Of a stretch of DNA of 64,000 nt, positions 9,046-18,452 are shown piece by piece. Below the pieces are notes generated by a model. It worked only from the letters and a program-made list of their open reading frames with translations. It did no database searches and was not told the origin of the DNA. The stretch lies in contig JBCBOR010000016.1 in the NCBI GenBank assembly GCA_039821125.1, positions 1 through 64,000 of the forward strand, given 5' to 3'. A program made the translations under genes and the position numbers. The DNA is from Thermohalobaculum sp039821125. GTDB taxonomy: Bacteria; Pseudomonadota; Alphaproteobacteria; Rhodobacterales; Rhodobacteraceae. Within the stretch, counting starts at the first letter, position 1; each line of letters begins with the position of its first letter.

Positions 9046-10079
9046 GCGGCGTACCGTCCAAAGATCGTCTGCGCGACCTGCGTTCGGGTGACAGCGCCTA
9101 TGATCTGATCGGTGTCGTCATCGACCACGGCGACCGGGCGCTCGGCGGTCAGCACCTGCTCGGCCACCGCGCCAATCTTGGCAGACGCCGAGACGCGCCC
9201 TTCCTCGTCGCCCGTTGCAGGCTCCATGATCGCGCGGACCGAGATGATCCGCTCTCGCGGGGCGTTCTTGGCGAACTCGGCCACGTAGTCGTCGGCGGGG
9301 TTCAACACCAGTTCCTCGGGCGTCGCCAACTGTACCATGCGCCCGTCCTTCATGATCCCGATCCGGTCGGCGAGCTTGGTCGCTTCCTCGAAATCGTGGG
9401 TGATGAAGACAATGGTCTTGTGCAGCATGGACTGCAGACGCAGAAACTCGTCCTGCATTTCGGCCCGGATCAGCGGGTCGAGGGCCGAGAATGGCTCGTC
9501 GAGGAACCAGATATCCGGCTCGACCGCCAGCGACCGCGCGATCCCAACGCGCTGTTGCTGGCCACCAGAAAGCTCGCGTGGGAAATAGGATTCGCGCCCC
9601 GCCAGACCGACGAGGTCGATCATCGCCTTGGCGCGGTCGACACGGTCGGTTTTGGAGATGCCCTGGACTTCCAGCGGGAAGGCCACGTTCTCCAACACAT
9701 CGCGGTGCGGCAGCAGGCCGAAGTTCTGGAACACCATGCCGAAGTTGTGGCGACGCAGCTCCATCAGCTCGCGCTCGGACAGCTTCAGCAGATCGCGGCC
9801 CTCGTACTCCATCGTCCCGGCGGTCGGATCGTTCAGGCGGGTAATGCAGCGGATCAGCGTGGATTTGCCGGACCCTGACAGGCCCATGATGATCAGGATC
9901 TCGCCCTTGTGCACATCGAACGAGATATCCTGCACGGCACCGATATAGCCCGCCTCGCGCAGCGCATCGGCGTCCGGAGAGCCGCCCTGGGCGCGCAAAA
10001 ACCGCTCAGGCGCAGGCCCGAACAGCTTCCAGATGTTGCGGCATCTGATTTGAACGTCGCTGGATCCGTCAGCAGGCAT
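9042..10079 (-). CDS. Glycine betaine/proline-type ABC transporter ATP-binding protein
   Basis: About 345 residues. It has Walker A GLSGSGKST, the signature LSGGQQQRVGIARSL, Walker B DIWFLDEPFSALD and a switch His in FITHDFEEA. The C-terminal extension (about residues 255-345) resembles the regulatory CBS-like tail of ProV/OpuAA proteins, which in this family senses ionic strength. I prefer the start MPADG at 10079; an in-frame ATG at 10115 is also possible. It is the middle gene of the betaine transporter and overlaps the permease by four bases. Confidence 0.92.
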   Translation of the reverse strand: MPADGSSDVQIRCRNIWKLFGPAPERFLRAQGGSPDADALREAGYIGAVQDISFDVHKGEILIIMGLSGSGKSTLIRCITRLNDPTAGTMEYEGRDLLKLSERELMELRRHNFGMVFQNFGLLPHRDVLENVAFPLEVQGISKTDRVDRAKAMIDLVGLAGRESYFPRELSGGQQQRVGIARSLAVEPDIWFLDEPFSALDPLIRAEMQDEFLRLQSMLHKTIVFITHDFEEATKLADRIGIMKDGRMVQLATPEELVLNPADDYVAEFAKNAPRERIISVRAIMEPATGDEEGRVSASAKIGAVAEQVLTAERPVAVVDDDTDQIIGAVTRTQVAQTIFGRYAA

Positions 10080-10151
10080 CGAGAGCCCCCGGTTTGCTCG
10101 TTGCCGCATTGCCATCCCGGCAGAACACAGACCGGTGGCAAACGAAGATCC

Positions 10152-10180
10152 GCCCCGGCGAGCGCAAGGCCAGCCGGGGC
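10152..10180 (-). terminator. Intercistronic hairpin between binding-protein and ATPase genes
   Basis: GCCCCGGC (10152-10159) pairs perfectly with GCCGGGGC (10173-10180) across a 13-base loop. There is no T run, so full termination is unlikely. Such structures after a binding-protein gene commonly protect its mRNA or attenuate downstream genes, letting the binding protein be made in excess. Confidence 0.55.
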
Positions 10181-10199
10181 GGGGGTCAGGTCGGCAGGC

Positions 10200-11141
10200 T
10201 TAGTTCAGCCAGCCGTCAACCAGTGCCTTGTTGTCTTCCATCCACTTCTCGGCGGCCTCTTCGGGCTCCATCCCGTCGACATCGACCAGCAGCGAGGCAT
10301 CGGCGATCATCTGGTTGGTGAAGTCGACCTTTTCGAGAACCGCATAAGCACCCGGCCATTCCTCGGGCAGACGCGGCGAGGAGGCTTTCTTCAGCCAGCC
10401 CGAATGGGGCGCACCGCAATCGCCTGTGGCGTTCGGGTTCGGACCCCAGGACGGGTCTTCAAAGCAAGCCGGTTCCGGCTTGGGGAAGTCGACGAACGCG
10501 CCCTTGAACTTCGATTCGATGAAGTTCGGCGTCCAGTTGAACAGGACGATCGGCTCCTTGCGGTCATAGGACGACTGCAGCTCGGCCCAGAGAGTCGCGG
10601 CCTGACCGACGTTGATCGCAACGAAGTCCATCTCGAGCGACTTCACCCGGTCGGCGTAGTTCTTACCCCAGTCAGCAGGCGGGCCCACGAAACGGCCCTT
10701 GGGCGAGGTCTCGGCCGTCGCGAACATCTCGGCGCAGGCGTTCAGACCTTCCCACTGCGTGGCCCCCGGACACTTGTCCAGAACGTATTGGGGGATCCAC
10801 CATTCCTCACGCGTCTCGGCCGAGTGGGTGCCGACATCGATCATGCCGTTTTCGACCGCCTTCTCGAATGCGTCCTTCATCGAGCCTTCCCAGGCCTCGA
10901 CCTGGAAGTCCATGTCATTGTCGGCCATCGCCTGGAACTGGAGCTGGCTGTCCGACGGCGCATACTCGACCGTGTAACCTTTGCTCTCGAGCGCTTTGCC
11001 GACGACATAGGACAGCACGAGCTGGCTGGTCCAGTTGTTCTGCACGATGATGATCGGCTCATCCGACTCGACTTCGGCAATGGCCGCGACCGGCATTGCG
11101 ATCAATGCGGCTGCAGCAGCGGAGACTAAGAGTTTCTTCAT
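10200..11141 (-). CDS. Glycine betaine/proline-type ABC transporter substrate-binding protein
   Basis: About 313 residues with a cleavable signal peptide (MKKLLVSAAAAALIAMPVAAIAE). The mature part matches the OpuAC/ProX type: EPIIIVQNNWTSQLVLSYVVGKALE near the start, aromatic residues suited to caging a quaternary ammonium group, and a Cys-containing stretch (CFEDPSWGPNPNATGDCG) that may form a disulfide. The start at 11141 is the one beginning the signal peptide; the ORF extends upstream without support. It is the first gene of the transporter. The substrate could be glycine betaine, proline betaine or choline. Confidence 0.9.
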   Translation of the reverse strand: MKKLLVSAAAAALIAMPVAAIAEVESDEPIIIVQNNWTSQLVLSYVVGKALESKGYTVEYAPSDSQLQFQAMADNDMDFQVEAWEGSMKDAFEKAVENGMIDVGTHSAETREEWWIPQYVLDKCPGATQWEGLNACAEMFATAETSPKGRFVGPPADWGKNYADRVKSLEMDFVAINVGQAATLWAELQSSYDRKEPIVLFNWTPNFIESKFKGAFVDFPKPEPACFEDPSWGPNPNATGDCGAPHSGWLKKASSPRLPEEWPGAYAVLEKVDFTNQMIADASLLVDVDGMEPEEAAEKWMEDNKALVDGWLN

Positions 11142-11333
11142 GTGTCTTTCCCTGTCGTGTTGCGGAGCGCGGTACTTTTTGGCGTACCTGTCACCCCATT
11201 TTGCGTCTGACACCTGGTACGATGAACGCAGGGCCGCACGCACAGCGCTAACGTACCGTCATTTAGCTGCGACTTTCCGACATTTGACAAGAGCGAGGTC
11301 GCATTGCACCGCGGAAATTGCCCATGAAGCCGG

Positions 11334-12524
11334 TTATGGTCGCTGTGGGATATCGACAAGCTTGCCCCGCGGGATCAAAGCGTCCCTGTCATAGAATGGC
11401 AGCTCGACGAGTTCGGCAGAGTGAAAGCCACCATCTCGGCACCCGACCTCGATCGCGGTGCCAGGGCCATGTTCTGAACTGTCCATGAGGGCAATCCCGA
11501 TGCCATGGCCAAGATAGGGCGAAATCGCGCCGGCCGTGACCTTGCCGGCGGACGCACCGCCCACCCGGACCTCGGCCGCGATCAGCGGCTCGCCTCCTTC
11601 GCACTTCACGCCGTGCAGACGCCGTTCCCGCGGCGCTGCGGCGAGTGCCGCCTTTCCGATGAAGTCGGCCTTGTCTTCGTCCACGACCCAGCCAAGGCCG
11701 ACGTCATAGGGTGTGGTCGTCTCGTTAAAGTCGGACCCGGCATTCAGAATGCCCGCCTCGATCCGACGGATGTTCATTGAATCGAGGCCATGCATCTCCA
11801 TCCCAAATGGAGCTCCAGCGGCGCTGAGATGCGCCCAGAGCGCTTCGGCATCGTGATGCGGCTCGGTGTAGAATTCCCACCCCAACTCGTTGGTGTATCC
11901 TGTGCGCGTGATCACCACTTCCTGTCCGCCAAACGGAACCCGGGCGATCGCAAAGTAGCCGAACTTCTCCGGCAGGCCGGTGTCACTCGCAGCCTCGAGG
12001 ATCTTCAGCGCATTCGGACCTTGGACCTGAGAGACAAAGACATCCGGGTCCGAAATCGTCACATCCATCCCCGTGGCATGCGCCCGCGCCCAGCTGTAGA
12101 AATCGCCATCAGCCTGAGCATACCAAAACCGGTCCTCGGCCAGACGCAGGAAGACGCCATCGACGATCAGCCCGCCATCCTGATAGCAGGCAAGCCCATA
12201 GCCGCATCGTCCGACCCTGGCCTTGGTCATGTCCTTGGTGAACAACCGGTCGAGGAGCCGTTCGGCATCGGGTCCTTGGAACTCGATCGGAAACTCTCCC
12301 GTGTGCAGGACCCCCGCCTTCTGACGCAGCAACCAATAGCCGTCCTCGACCGATTGGTCGTCGAAAGTCACCGCCATATGCCGACGGTTGTAGAGGCAAT
12401 AGTGCGGCCCTTTCGGACGTTCGATATGATGATAGGGGTGGCGCGTCTGGGCATAGTCCCACCCCGCGCCCTCCACGGTTCTGACCAGATCGCGGGTTTT
12501 ACCGTCGCTGCATCGCATATCCAT
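11334..12524 (-). CDS. GcvT-family folate-dependent aminomethyltransferase/demethylase
   Basis: 396 residues with the GcvT fold hallmarks: EFQGPDAERLLDRLFTKDM near residue 85, VSQVQGPNALKILE in the middle, ITRTGYTNELGWEFY with the following Leu/Ile-Arg segment (SMNIRRIEAGI), and a C-terminal barrel ending in a GIALMDS segment. The family transfers methyl or aminomethyl groups to tetrahydrofolate (glycine cleavage T protein, dimethylglycine/sarcosine dehydrogenases, DmdA). It is not linked to gcvH or gcvP. Its place between the betaine transporter and betC suggests a role in demethylating betaine-derived compounds, which is inference. The start is preceded by GAGGGAGAG. Confidence 0.8.
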   Translation of the reverse strand: MDMRCSDGKTRDLVRTVEGAGWDYAQTRHPYHHIERPKGPHYCLYNRRHMAVTFDDQSVEDGYWLLRQKAGVLHTGEFPIEFQGPDAERLLDRLFTKDMTKARVGRCGYGLACYQDGGLIVDGVFLRLAEDRFWYAQADGDFYSWARAHATGMDVTISDPDVFVSQVQGPNALKILEAASDTGLPEKFGYFAIARVPFGGQEVVITRTGYTNELGWEFYTEPHHDAEALWAHLSAAGAPFGMEMHGLDSMNIRRIEAGILNAGSDFNETTTPYDVGLGWVVDEDKADFIGKAALAAAPRERRLHGVKCEGGEPLIAAEVRVGGASAGKVTAGAISPYLGHGIGIALMDSSEHGPGTAIEVGCRDGGFHSAELVELPFYDRDALIPRGKLVDIPQRP

Positions 12525-12752
12525 CTCTCCCTCGCATTCTTTGGAGCACGCTAGGGCATGGGTGCGGTGCGGTCCATGGCGCTGAGAAAGTCGATCACGC
12601 GCGACCGCCGAGATGTCGCATTCGAGCGGTCATGCCGTCAGATTTGCGGATACCCAACAGCAATGGGACCGAGTCGCCGCAAGCCGATGCAATACCAACC
12701 CCCGCCGGAGGTCCTGAGCCGCTGACCTTTTTTCGCATCTCAGGAGATCCCG

Positions 12753-14288
12753 ATGAGCCGACCCAACATTGTTCTGATCATGGCCGATCAGTTGGCACCG
12801 CACTTTACCGGAGCGTATGGCCACCCGCTTGTGAAAACACCGCACATTGATGCACTGGCAGCGCGCGGTGCCCGTTTCGACGCAGCCTATTGCAATGCGC
12901 CCCTATGCGCACCATCGCGATTTTCATTCATGTCCGGGCAGTTGGTGACGCGAATCGCGGCATACGACAACGCGTCGGAGTTTCCGGCAACGATCCCGAC
13001 TTTTGCCCACTACCTGCGGCGAGCCGGATATCGCACCTGTCTATCGGGAAAGATGCATTTCGTCGGGCCGGATCAGTTGCACGGGTTCGAGGAACGGCTA
13101 ACGACCGACATATACCCCGCCGACCACGCATGGACACCAGACTGGGAACTGCCGGACGAGCGCATCGATAGCTTTTACCACAACATGGATGCCGTGAAGA
13201 ACGCCGGGAAAGCAGCGGCGACTTTCCAGTACGAGTACGACGAGGAGACGGCTTTTTTTGCCCGGCGCCGGATCTTTGAGTATGCGATGGAGAAGACCGC
13301 GCCGTTCTGCATGGTGGTCAGCTTTATCCATCCGCATGACCCCTATGTCGCGCGGCCGGAATGGTGGGATCTCTACGATCACGATGCCATCGACATGCCA
13401 GGCAGTCCGCAGGCAACAGACCCACACTCAACCCGTCTGATGGCGGGGATCGAAGCGGATCTGCATGTGCCAACGGAAGCGGAGGTGCGCAACGCGCGCC
13501 ATGCCTACTACGCCAACACGTCGTATTTTGACTCGAAGGTCGGCGCGGTGGTGCGGGTGCTGGAGGAGAGCGATCAACTCGACAACACCGTGATCATCGT
13601 GACCGCGGACCATGGCGACATGCTGGGCGAGCGCGGTCTCTGGTACAAGATGGCATTCTTTGAGCATTCGGCCCGCGTGCCCCTGATCATGGCGGGGCCG
13701 GGACTGGCGCAAAATGTCGTCGAGACGCCCTGCTCCCTGGTCGATCTGTTGCCGACGTTCCTTGAAATTGCAGGCATCGAGGGCGAACTTGGCATGCCGA
13801 TCGATGGGCACTCTCTCTGGGGTTATGCGAGCGGCGCTTGGACAGAAGATCCCAACAACGAAGGTCTGGCCATTGGCGAGTACTGCGCCGAGATGGCCCC
13901 TGGCACGCCCGTCTTCATGATCCGGCGCGGGCGCTGGAAGTATATCCACTGCGATGCCGATCCGCCGCAGTTTTACGATGTGGTCGCCGATCCGCAGGAG
14001 TTGGACAATCTGATCGGCCAGCCGGACTATGCCGGGATCGCCGCCGATTTCGCCGCCGAGGTCCGCGACAGATGGGACAGCGCGAAGATCTCCGCCGACG
14101 TGATTGCCACGCAGAAGCAACGCCGGGCCGTCCACGCCGCGATGCAGGCGGGGGAGATGACGTCATGGGACTATCAGCCCAAGCGAGACGCCGCCAACGA
14201 GTTCGTACGCAATCACGTAAGCTGGGACGAAGTGCTGAACCGGATGCAGTACCCTGCGCCGGGCAGCGGCTCGGACAACGGTTCCTGA
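12753..14288 (+). CDS. betC: Choline-sulfatase
   Basis: 511 residues of the type I sulfatase family. The N-terminus has the metal-binding segment PNIVLIMADQ, and the sulfatase signature CAPSR (Cys52-Arg56) provides the Cys that is converted to formylglycine. The mid-protein HIS/Asp segment VTADHGDMLGERGLW is present. The C-terminal part (SWDYQPKRDAANEFVRNH) is the choline-sulfatase extension that sets BetC apart from aryl sulfatases. The enzyme releases choline and sulfate from choline-O-sulfate, feeding betaine synthesis. AGGAG precedes the start. It is divergent from the GcvT-family gene and close to the betaine transporter; no betA or betB is in the window. Confidence 0.92.
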   Translation: MSRPNIVLIMADQLAPHFTGAYGHPLVKTPHIDALAARGARFDAAYCNAPLCAPSRFSFMSGQLVTRIAAYDNASEFPATIPTFAHYLRRAGYRTCLSGKMHFVGPDQLHGFEERLTTDIYPADHAWTPDWELPDERIDSFYHNMDAVKNAGKAAATFQYEYDEETAFFARRRIFEYAMEKTAPFCMVVSFIHPHDPYVARPEWWDLYDHDAIDMPGSPQATDPHSTRLMAGIEADLHVPTEAEVRNARHAYYANTSYFDSKVGAVVRVLEESDQLDNTVIIVTADHGDMLGERGLWYKMAFFEHSARVPLIMAGPGLAQNVVETPCSLVDLLPTFLEIAGIEGELGMPIDGHSLWGYASGAWTEDPNNEGLAIGEYCAEMAPGTPVFMIRRGRWKYIHCDADPPQFYDVVADPQELDNLIGQPDYAGIAADFAAEVRDRWDSAKISADVIATQKQRRAVHAAMQAGEMTSWDYQPKRDAANEFVRNHVSWDEVLNRMQYPAPGSGSDNGS

Positions 14289-14291
14289 GAT

Positions 14292-15494
14292 CTAGGGCTT
14301 GGCCGCGCGGCGAACCGAACTTGCAACAGCGGCAAGATCAGGTTTCGTCGCGTGTGGTCCATAAAGCGCCCGGTCGAGATCAAGAACCGCGTCGGGAACC
14401 GGTGCGCCATGGACAGTGAGCGTTCGGTACGCCCGCTTCCGGACACCGGAAACGTCACCCCGCCGGGCTGCACTTCGCAGTGCCGCGAGATCCCACTCAA
14501 AAAGAACTCTGCGCGGCAGCTGCCATGCGCCGCGCCCGAATGCGGTCGCCATACCTGCGAGCAGACCGAGGCCGAGCATCAACGGCAGCGCAAAGCCCGG
14601 AACTGTCGGAAGCGAGATACCCTCGCCATCCGCCAGTCTCACCGGGTCCGTCGCATGTCCGCTCGAGGCGGTAACCTGCTGAGGCCCCCCGAGATACGCC
14701 ACACGCTGTGCAGACAGGGTGATTTCTTTTGTTTCTCGTGTCTGCGCATCGAAATAGGTCAGTCTGATGGGATCCAGATACCCTGCAGATCCCTGTTCGG
14801 GCCGAATGGTCCACCGCCAGAAAACTCTTGTGCGCGGTCCATCTGGACCAAGTGCCACGATCCGGTGTTCGGGGTGCGGGAAGATATGCGCTCCTGCCCC
14901 GGTCATCTCTGGCATGGGCGGGATGCGCTGGGGCGGCGAGCCATCGATGGTCAGCGCCACGATCCTTAAAGCTGCGCTGCCAGGATCGAGCGCTTCTGGC
15001 TGGTTCGACCACGAGTCGTTGACCTCGAGTGCGCGTACCGGGAACCACCAGTCCTCGCTTTCCGGTCCGGGGACCGATTTCAGCGTGGCCGTGTCCGAGA
15101 CGAGCTCGGTCTTCATCTCTCGCCCGCGCCGGTTCAGGAGGTCGAGACGGTGGGTGAAGGGGGCGATCTCGATCTCGCCCGGTGCCTGCGGAAAGAGGGC
15201 CATGCGGCGCTCGAACTTCAGTACCTCGAACCCGTCCTCCATCTCCTTGTACCAGCGATCCTCGCCAAGCTGCATCCAGTCGAGACCCGTCAGATCGGGT
15301 TGGATCAGCTTTTCGCGGACAACAGGGATGCGGAAGGTGCCCTGAATCGAGAGCAGGACCATCTCGTCGGGATGGGACAGGTGGGGACGGTCTTCGAGGT
15401 GAAGCTCGAGGCGCGCATCGGCCGGATCGATCGCCTGTTGGGCCAGAGCCTCAAACGGTGCGAGCAGCAGCACGAGTGAAATCAGCCACCTCAT
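14292..15494 (-). CDS. BatD-like membrane-anchored protein of the MoxR/vWA operon
   Basis: 400 residues. A signal peptide (MRWLISLVLLLAPFEALAQ) leads into about 270 residues of beta-rich periplasmic sequence. A single membrane span (PGFALPLMLGLGLLAGMATAF) follows near residue 310, then a basic cytoplasmic tail. This is the architecture of BatD/oxygen-tolerance proteins. It is the last gene of the operon and its start overlaps the preceding TPR-like gene by four bases. Bat proteins act with MoxR AAA+ ATPases in envelope stress or protein-complex maturation; the exact client is unknown. Confidence 0.8.
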   Translation of the reverse strand: MRWLISLVLLLAPFEALAQQAIDPADARLELHLEDRPHLSHPDEMVLLSIQGTFRIPVVREKLIQPDLTGLDWMQLGEDRWYKEMEDGFEVLKFERRMALFPQAPGEIEIAPFTHRLDLLNRRGREMKTELVSDTATLKSVPGPESEDWWFPVRALEVNDSWSNQPEALDPGSAALRIVALTIDGSPPQRIPPMPEMTGAGAHIFPHPEHRIVALGPDGPRTRVFWRWTIRPEQGSAGYLDPIRLTYFDAQTRETKEITLSAQRVAYLGGPQQVTASSGHATDPVRLADGEGISLPTVPGFALPLMLGLGLLAGMATAFGRGAWQLPRRVLFEWDLAALRSAARRGDVSGVRKRAYRTLTVHGAPVPDAVLDLDRALYGPHATKPDLAAVASSVRRAAKP

Positions 15495-16177
15495 CTTGGG
15501 TCCTCGGGTGCCGGCAAGGCTGTCCCGTCCGCCTCTCGCGCCTTCTGTTCCGCTGCGAGCCGGGCGCGCAGGTAGAGACCGGGCTGATCCTGAAGCGTCG
15601 CCAACCAGCGTTCGTTCGCAGCGATGAACTGCGCATCGAAGATCTGAGGAACCCGTCGCAGTCCCTCGCCGGTTATCTCCGGCATCCAGAAACCAGTTTT
15701 CTGGCTGTTCGCGTCATCGCCCGTTGATGCTGCACGCGCTTTGCCTTGTCCCCGTGCAGCTTCGAGAGGATCACCGGACCGGTCTTTGTCCTTTGGCGGG
15801 TCGCTGGCCTGAAACTCGTTTCCCGAGAGAAGTGCGGTCACCAGTTTGTGGTTGGCGCGCGCCTCATGATCGGCGGGGGCCTCCGTCAGTCTGCGATCCC
15901 ATGCGACCAAGGCCGCAGCGTAGGTCTGTGCCAGCGCCGCAGCAACGCCTTCATTGTAGGTATCCCCAGCGTCCGCGAACGCCCCGCGCGCCTCGGCGTA
16001 GCGCCCGGCACGGAAGAGAGCCGCGCCACGCGCGGCAGGATCCGAAAGCAACGATGCCGCCATGTGCGGCAAGCCAGCCTCCAGCAGGACGCGCGCAATA
16101 GGCGCAGGCCCGGAGGCCAAGAGAACCAGCACAAGGAGACCGATACCGGTCACAAGAAGATGTGAGGGACGGATCAT
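15491..16177 (-). CDS. TPR-like membrane protein of the MoxR/vWA operon (BatC-like)
   Basis: 228 residues. An N-terminal membrane anchor (LLVTGIGLLVLVLLASGPAP) is followed by short helical repeats (GAALFRAGRYAEARGAFADAGDTYNEGVAAALAQTYAAAL) of the tetratricopeptide type, a polar linker and a C-terminal segment. The gene overlaps its neighbours by four bases on both sides. Its place in the operon matches BatC or the TPR tail of BatB in other bacteria. Confidence 0.75.
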   Translation of the reverse strand: MIRPSHLLVTGIGLLVLVLLASGPAPIARVLLEAGLPHMAASLLSDPAARGAALFRAGRYAEARGAFADAGDTYNEGVAAALAQTYAAALVAWDRRLTEAPADHEARANHKLVTALLSGNEFQASDPPKDKDRSGDPLEAARGQGKARAASTGDDANSQKTGFWMPEITGEGLRRVPQIFDAQFIAANERWLATLQDQPGLYLRARLAAEQKAREADGTALPAPEDPR

Positions 16178-17085
16178 GGCAATCTCCGTCGCGGCAAGAG
16201 CAGAAATGCAGGCACCAACGCCAGAAGCAGCAGATACCGACCAAGATCCGTCAGAACGAGGGTCGCGAACCCGGTCTCGGCCAGACGCAAGGCAGGGCTG
16301 GCAGCAAGCTGGGACAAAACGGGGTAGGGATCGCTGAGGGTGCCCATGGTGCCGGTTCCGGTCCGCACAAGCGCATCGAGTGCGGCCCCGCCGGCAGCAT
16401 CCCCCGGCACGACAATCGCGGACAGGGTGGCACCCACTTCAGCCAAAAGCCCAGCTTGCGCAAGCGCCTCCGGTCCGATCGCGTTGCCATCGGAAAGCAG
16501 CACAATGTCGGCAGCAATGATCTTCGCATCGATCACGATCTGACGGGCCATGGCCAGTCCGGTCTCGGGCCGTGTTCCCCCGACAGGCATTGTGTCCGCA
16601 TCCAACAATGCGAGCGTCCCGGACAAAGCCCGCGCATCTGTCGAGAGCGGAGCGGCAACATAGGCTTCACCCGCATAGACCACAGCAGCGGTCTGGCGGG
16701 TGTCAGCCGCCTCGGCCACCAGACGCGCCGCGGTCAACACATCGAAAAGGCGACTGTGTTCCGTTACCGAAGGAGACAGGTCCAACACCAGCACCACGGC
16801 ATCGAGATTGCGGTAGGAGGTATTGTCGCGCCGCTCGGACGCCGGACCGGCAAGGGCAAGCCCAATCACACCCAAGACGGCAGCTGGCCACCAGGTGCGC
16901 TCGGTACGGCCCGGTACAATTCGGCCCATCCGGCGCATGGCATCCAGCAGGTGAGAATCGACCGCCCGTTCCCACGCGCCAAGGCGCACGGCGCGCTGCA
17001 TCAGGAAAGCGCCAAGGATGATCGCGACTGGCACCAACAGGATCCACCAGGGACGAAGCCAGAGATATCCAAGCGCCTCGATCAT
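16174..17085 (-). CDS. von Willebrand factor A domain membrane protein (BatB-like)
   Basis: 303 residues. Two N-terminal hydrophobic segments precede a vWA domain beginning DAVVLVLDLSPSVTEHSR; the MIDAS motif DLSPS matches the D-x-S-x-S metal site. The domain continues with LLSDGNAIGPE, and a C-terminal hydrophobic anchor (YLLLLALVPAFLLL) ends the protein. It is the second of two adjacent vWA proteins and overlaps both neighbours by four bases. Confidence 0.85.
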   Translation of the reverse strand: MIEALGYLWLRPWWILLVPVAIILGAFLMQRAVRLGAWERAVDSHLLDAMRRMGRIVPGRTERTWWPAAVLGVIGLALAGPASERRDNTSYRNLDAVVLVLDLSPSVTEHSRLFDVLTAARLVAEAADTRQTAAVVYAGEAYVAAPLSTDARALSGTLALLDADTMPVGGTRPETGLAMARQIVIDAKIIAADIVLLSDGNAIGPEALAQAGLLAEVGATLSAIVVPGDAAGGAALDALVRTGTGTMGTLSDPYPVLSQLAASPALRLAETGFATLVLTDLGRYLLLLALVPAFLLLPRRRLP

Positions 17086-18035
17086 GTCCGCAGGGGGCCA
17101 AACATCAGACCCAGCGACAGCAACGCAGCCAATCCGGCAGGCCAGGCCCAGAGCGGGCGATGCACAAGGGCCGACGGGCCGTCCGTCGTGATGGCTTCAA
17201 TACGGTCAATCTCTTCCGCTACTGTGGCCAAATCCTCGGTCGTCTTGACGCGAAAGAACGTCCCACCTGACAGCTCGGCGATGGCGTTCAAGGCCTCGGC
17301 ATCAACGGCATCACGCTCTCCATCCGCGTTCGACAGATCGCGCGGTCCCATCGCAATGGTGTGCACACGGATGCCAAGATCACGGGCAAGCCTGGCCGCA
17401 TCTCGCGGCTTTACAGGGCCGGAGTTATGCACGCCGTCCGATAGCAGGATGACCACCTTGGCCTCGGCCGCGCTCTGGCTCAGACGCTTGAATGCCAGCC
17501 CCATGGCACCGCTGATCCCCGTGGCACGCCCGGAAATCCCAATCTCCGCATCCTCGATGGCTCTTGCCACAGCCGTAATGTCATAGGTCGGCGGCGTCGC
17601 GTAGTAGGCACGGCTGCCAAAAATCACCAGCGCCACCCGATCGCCACCCCGGCGCATCACAAAGCGCGTCGCCACGTGCTTGAGCGCCGCGAGACGCGAG
17701 ACTTCCTGCCCGTCAATGGCAAAGTCCTTGCGCACCATGGACCCTGAGAGATCGAGCGCCAGAACAAGTTCACGCCCGCTGACCGGTAGGGCGGGATTGG
17801 CCACCATCTGCCGGGGCCCGGCGGCGGCGATCACCAACGTGACCCAAAGCAGGATCGGTAGAACCACGTGTGCGAAATCTGCACTGGCCTGGCCCGACCC
17901 GTAGCCGAGCCTCGCGCCAATCCCTTCCGGCACCATCAAGGCAGCGCCGCCCGAGGCACGGTGGCGCAGGAAGCGCCAGGCCAGCCAAGGCGCGGGCAGG
18001 AGAAGCAGGATCAGCGGATCGGCGAACCCGAACAC
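17082..18035 (-). CDS. von Willebrand factor A domain membrane protein (BatA-like)
   Basis: 317 residues. The N-terminal part has hydrophobic segments (LILLLLPAPWLAWRFL and VVLPILLWVTLVIAAAG). A complete vWA domain starts at about residue 90 with LVLALDLSGSMVRKDF (MIDAS D-x-S-x-S), followed by the conserved DRVALVIFGSRAY and VILLSDGVHNSG. A C-terminal membrane span ends it. BatA-type proteins bind metal through the MIDAS and partner with MoxR ATPases. Confidence 0.9.
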   Translation of the reverse strand: MFGFADPLILLLLPAPWLAWRFLRHRASGGAALMVPEGIGARLGYGSGQASADFAHVVLPILLWVTLVIAAAGPRQMVANPALPVSGRELVLALDLSGSMVRKDFAIDGQEVSRLAALKHVATRFVMRRGGDRVALVIFGSRAYYATPPTYDITAVARAIEDAEIGISGRATGISGAMGLAFKRLSQSAAEAKVVILLSDGVHNSGPVKPRDAARLARDLGIRVHTIAMGPRDLSNADGERDAVDAEALNAIAELSGGTFFRVKTTEDLATVAEEIDRIEAITTDGPSALVHRPLWAWPAGLAALLSLGLMFGPLRT

Positions 18036-18038
18036 GGC

Positions 18039-18452
18039 TCAGCGCCCAACCGTCCGCACAGCGCGCTCGGCCATGACCGAGAGCCGGTCGGATGTGGTCT
18101 CGCCCGGCCTGTAAAGCGCTTCACTGAGCGATGAGATCTCTGCGGCATCAAATTCGAAGCGACGGGCTGCTCTCTCCGTCCAGCGGCCTGAGCCCGGTGA
18201 GGTCTGCTCTGTCGCGTCCCTCAGCAACATGGCGAGGTGGAGCGTTTTCTCTGGTTCGGGCAGGGAGTGCGTCATCGCAAGCCGGTCCTGCCATCTCTGA
18301 CGCCTACTGCGCCCCCGGAAGGCGGAGAGGCCCATACCGATCAGCCCGGCAAGAACAAGACCAAGAGCGAGGGCGGCGATCACGTCGAGTATGCTCGGCG
18401 GAACCTCGCGCAAGCCGTAGAGACCGGCGAGGATGTCAGCATCCTCAGGCAA
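18039..18452 (-). CDS. Small membrane protein of the MoxR operon (DUF4381-like)
   Basis: 137 residues. One membrane span (VIAALALGLVLAGLIGMGLSAF) near residue 22-43 is followed by a basic, helical cytoplasmic region. Length and position between the DUF58 and BatA genes match the DUF4381 proteins of this operon type. It overlaps the end of the DUF58 gene by eight bases and lies three bases before the BatA-like gene. Confidence 0.75.
   Translation of the reverse strand: MPEDADILAGLYGLREVPPSILDVIAALALGLVLAGLIGMGLSAFRGRSRRQRWQDRLAMTHSLPEPEKTLHLAMLLRDATEQTSPGSGRWTERAARRFEFDAAEISSLSEALYRPGETTSDRLSVMAERAVRTVGR

Noticed and set aside
16162..17586. 474-codon plus-strand frame across the vWA genes
   Set aside because: It runs opposite two overlapping vWA genes with intact MIDAS motifs and shows no recognisable domain.
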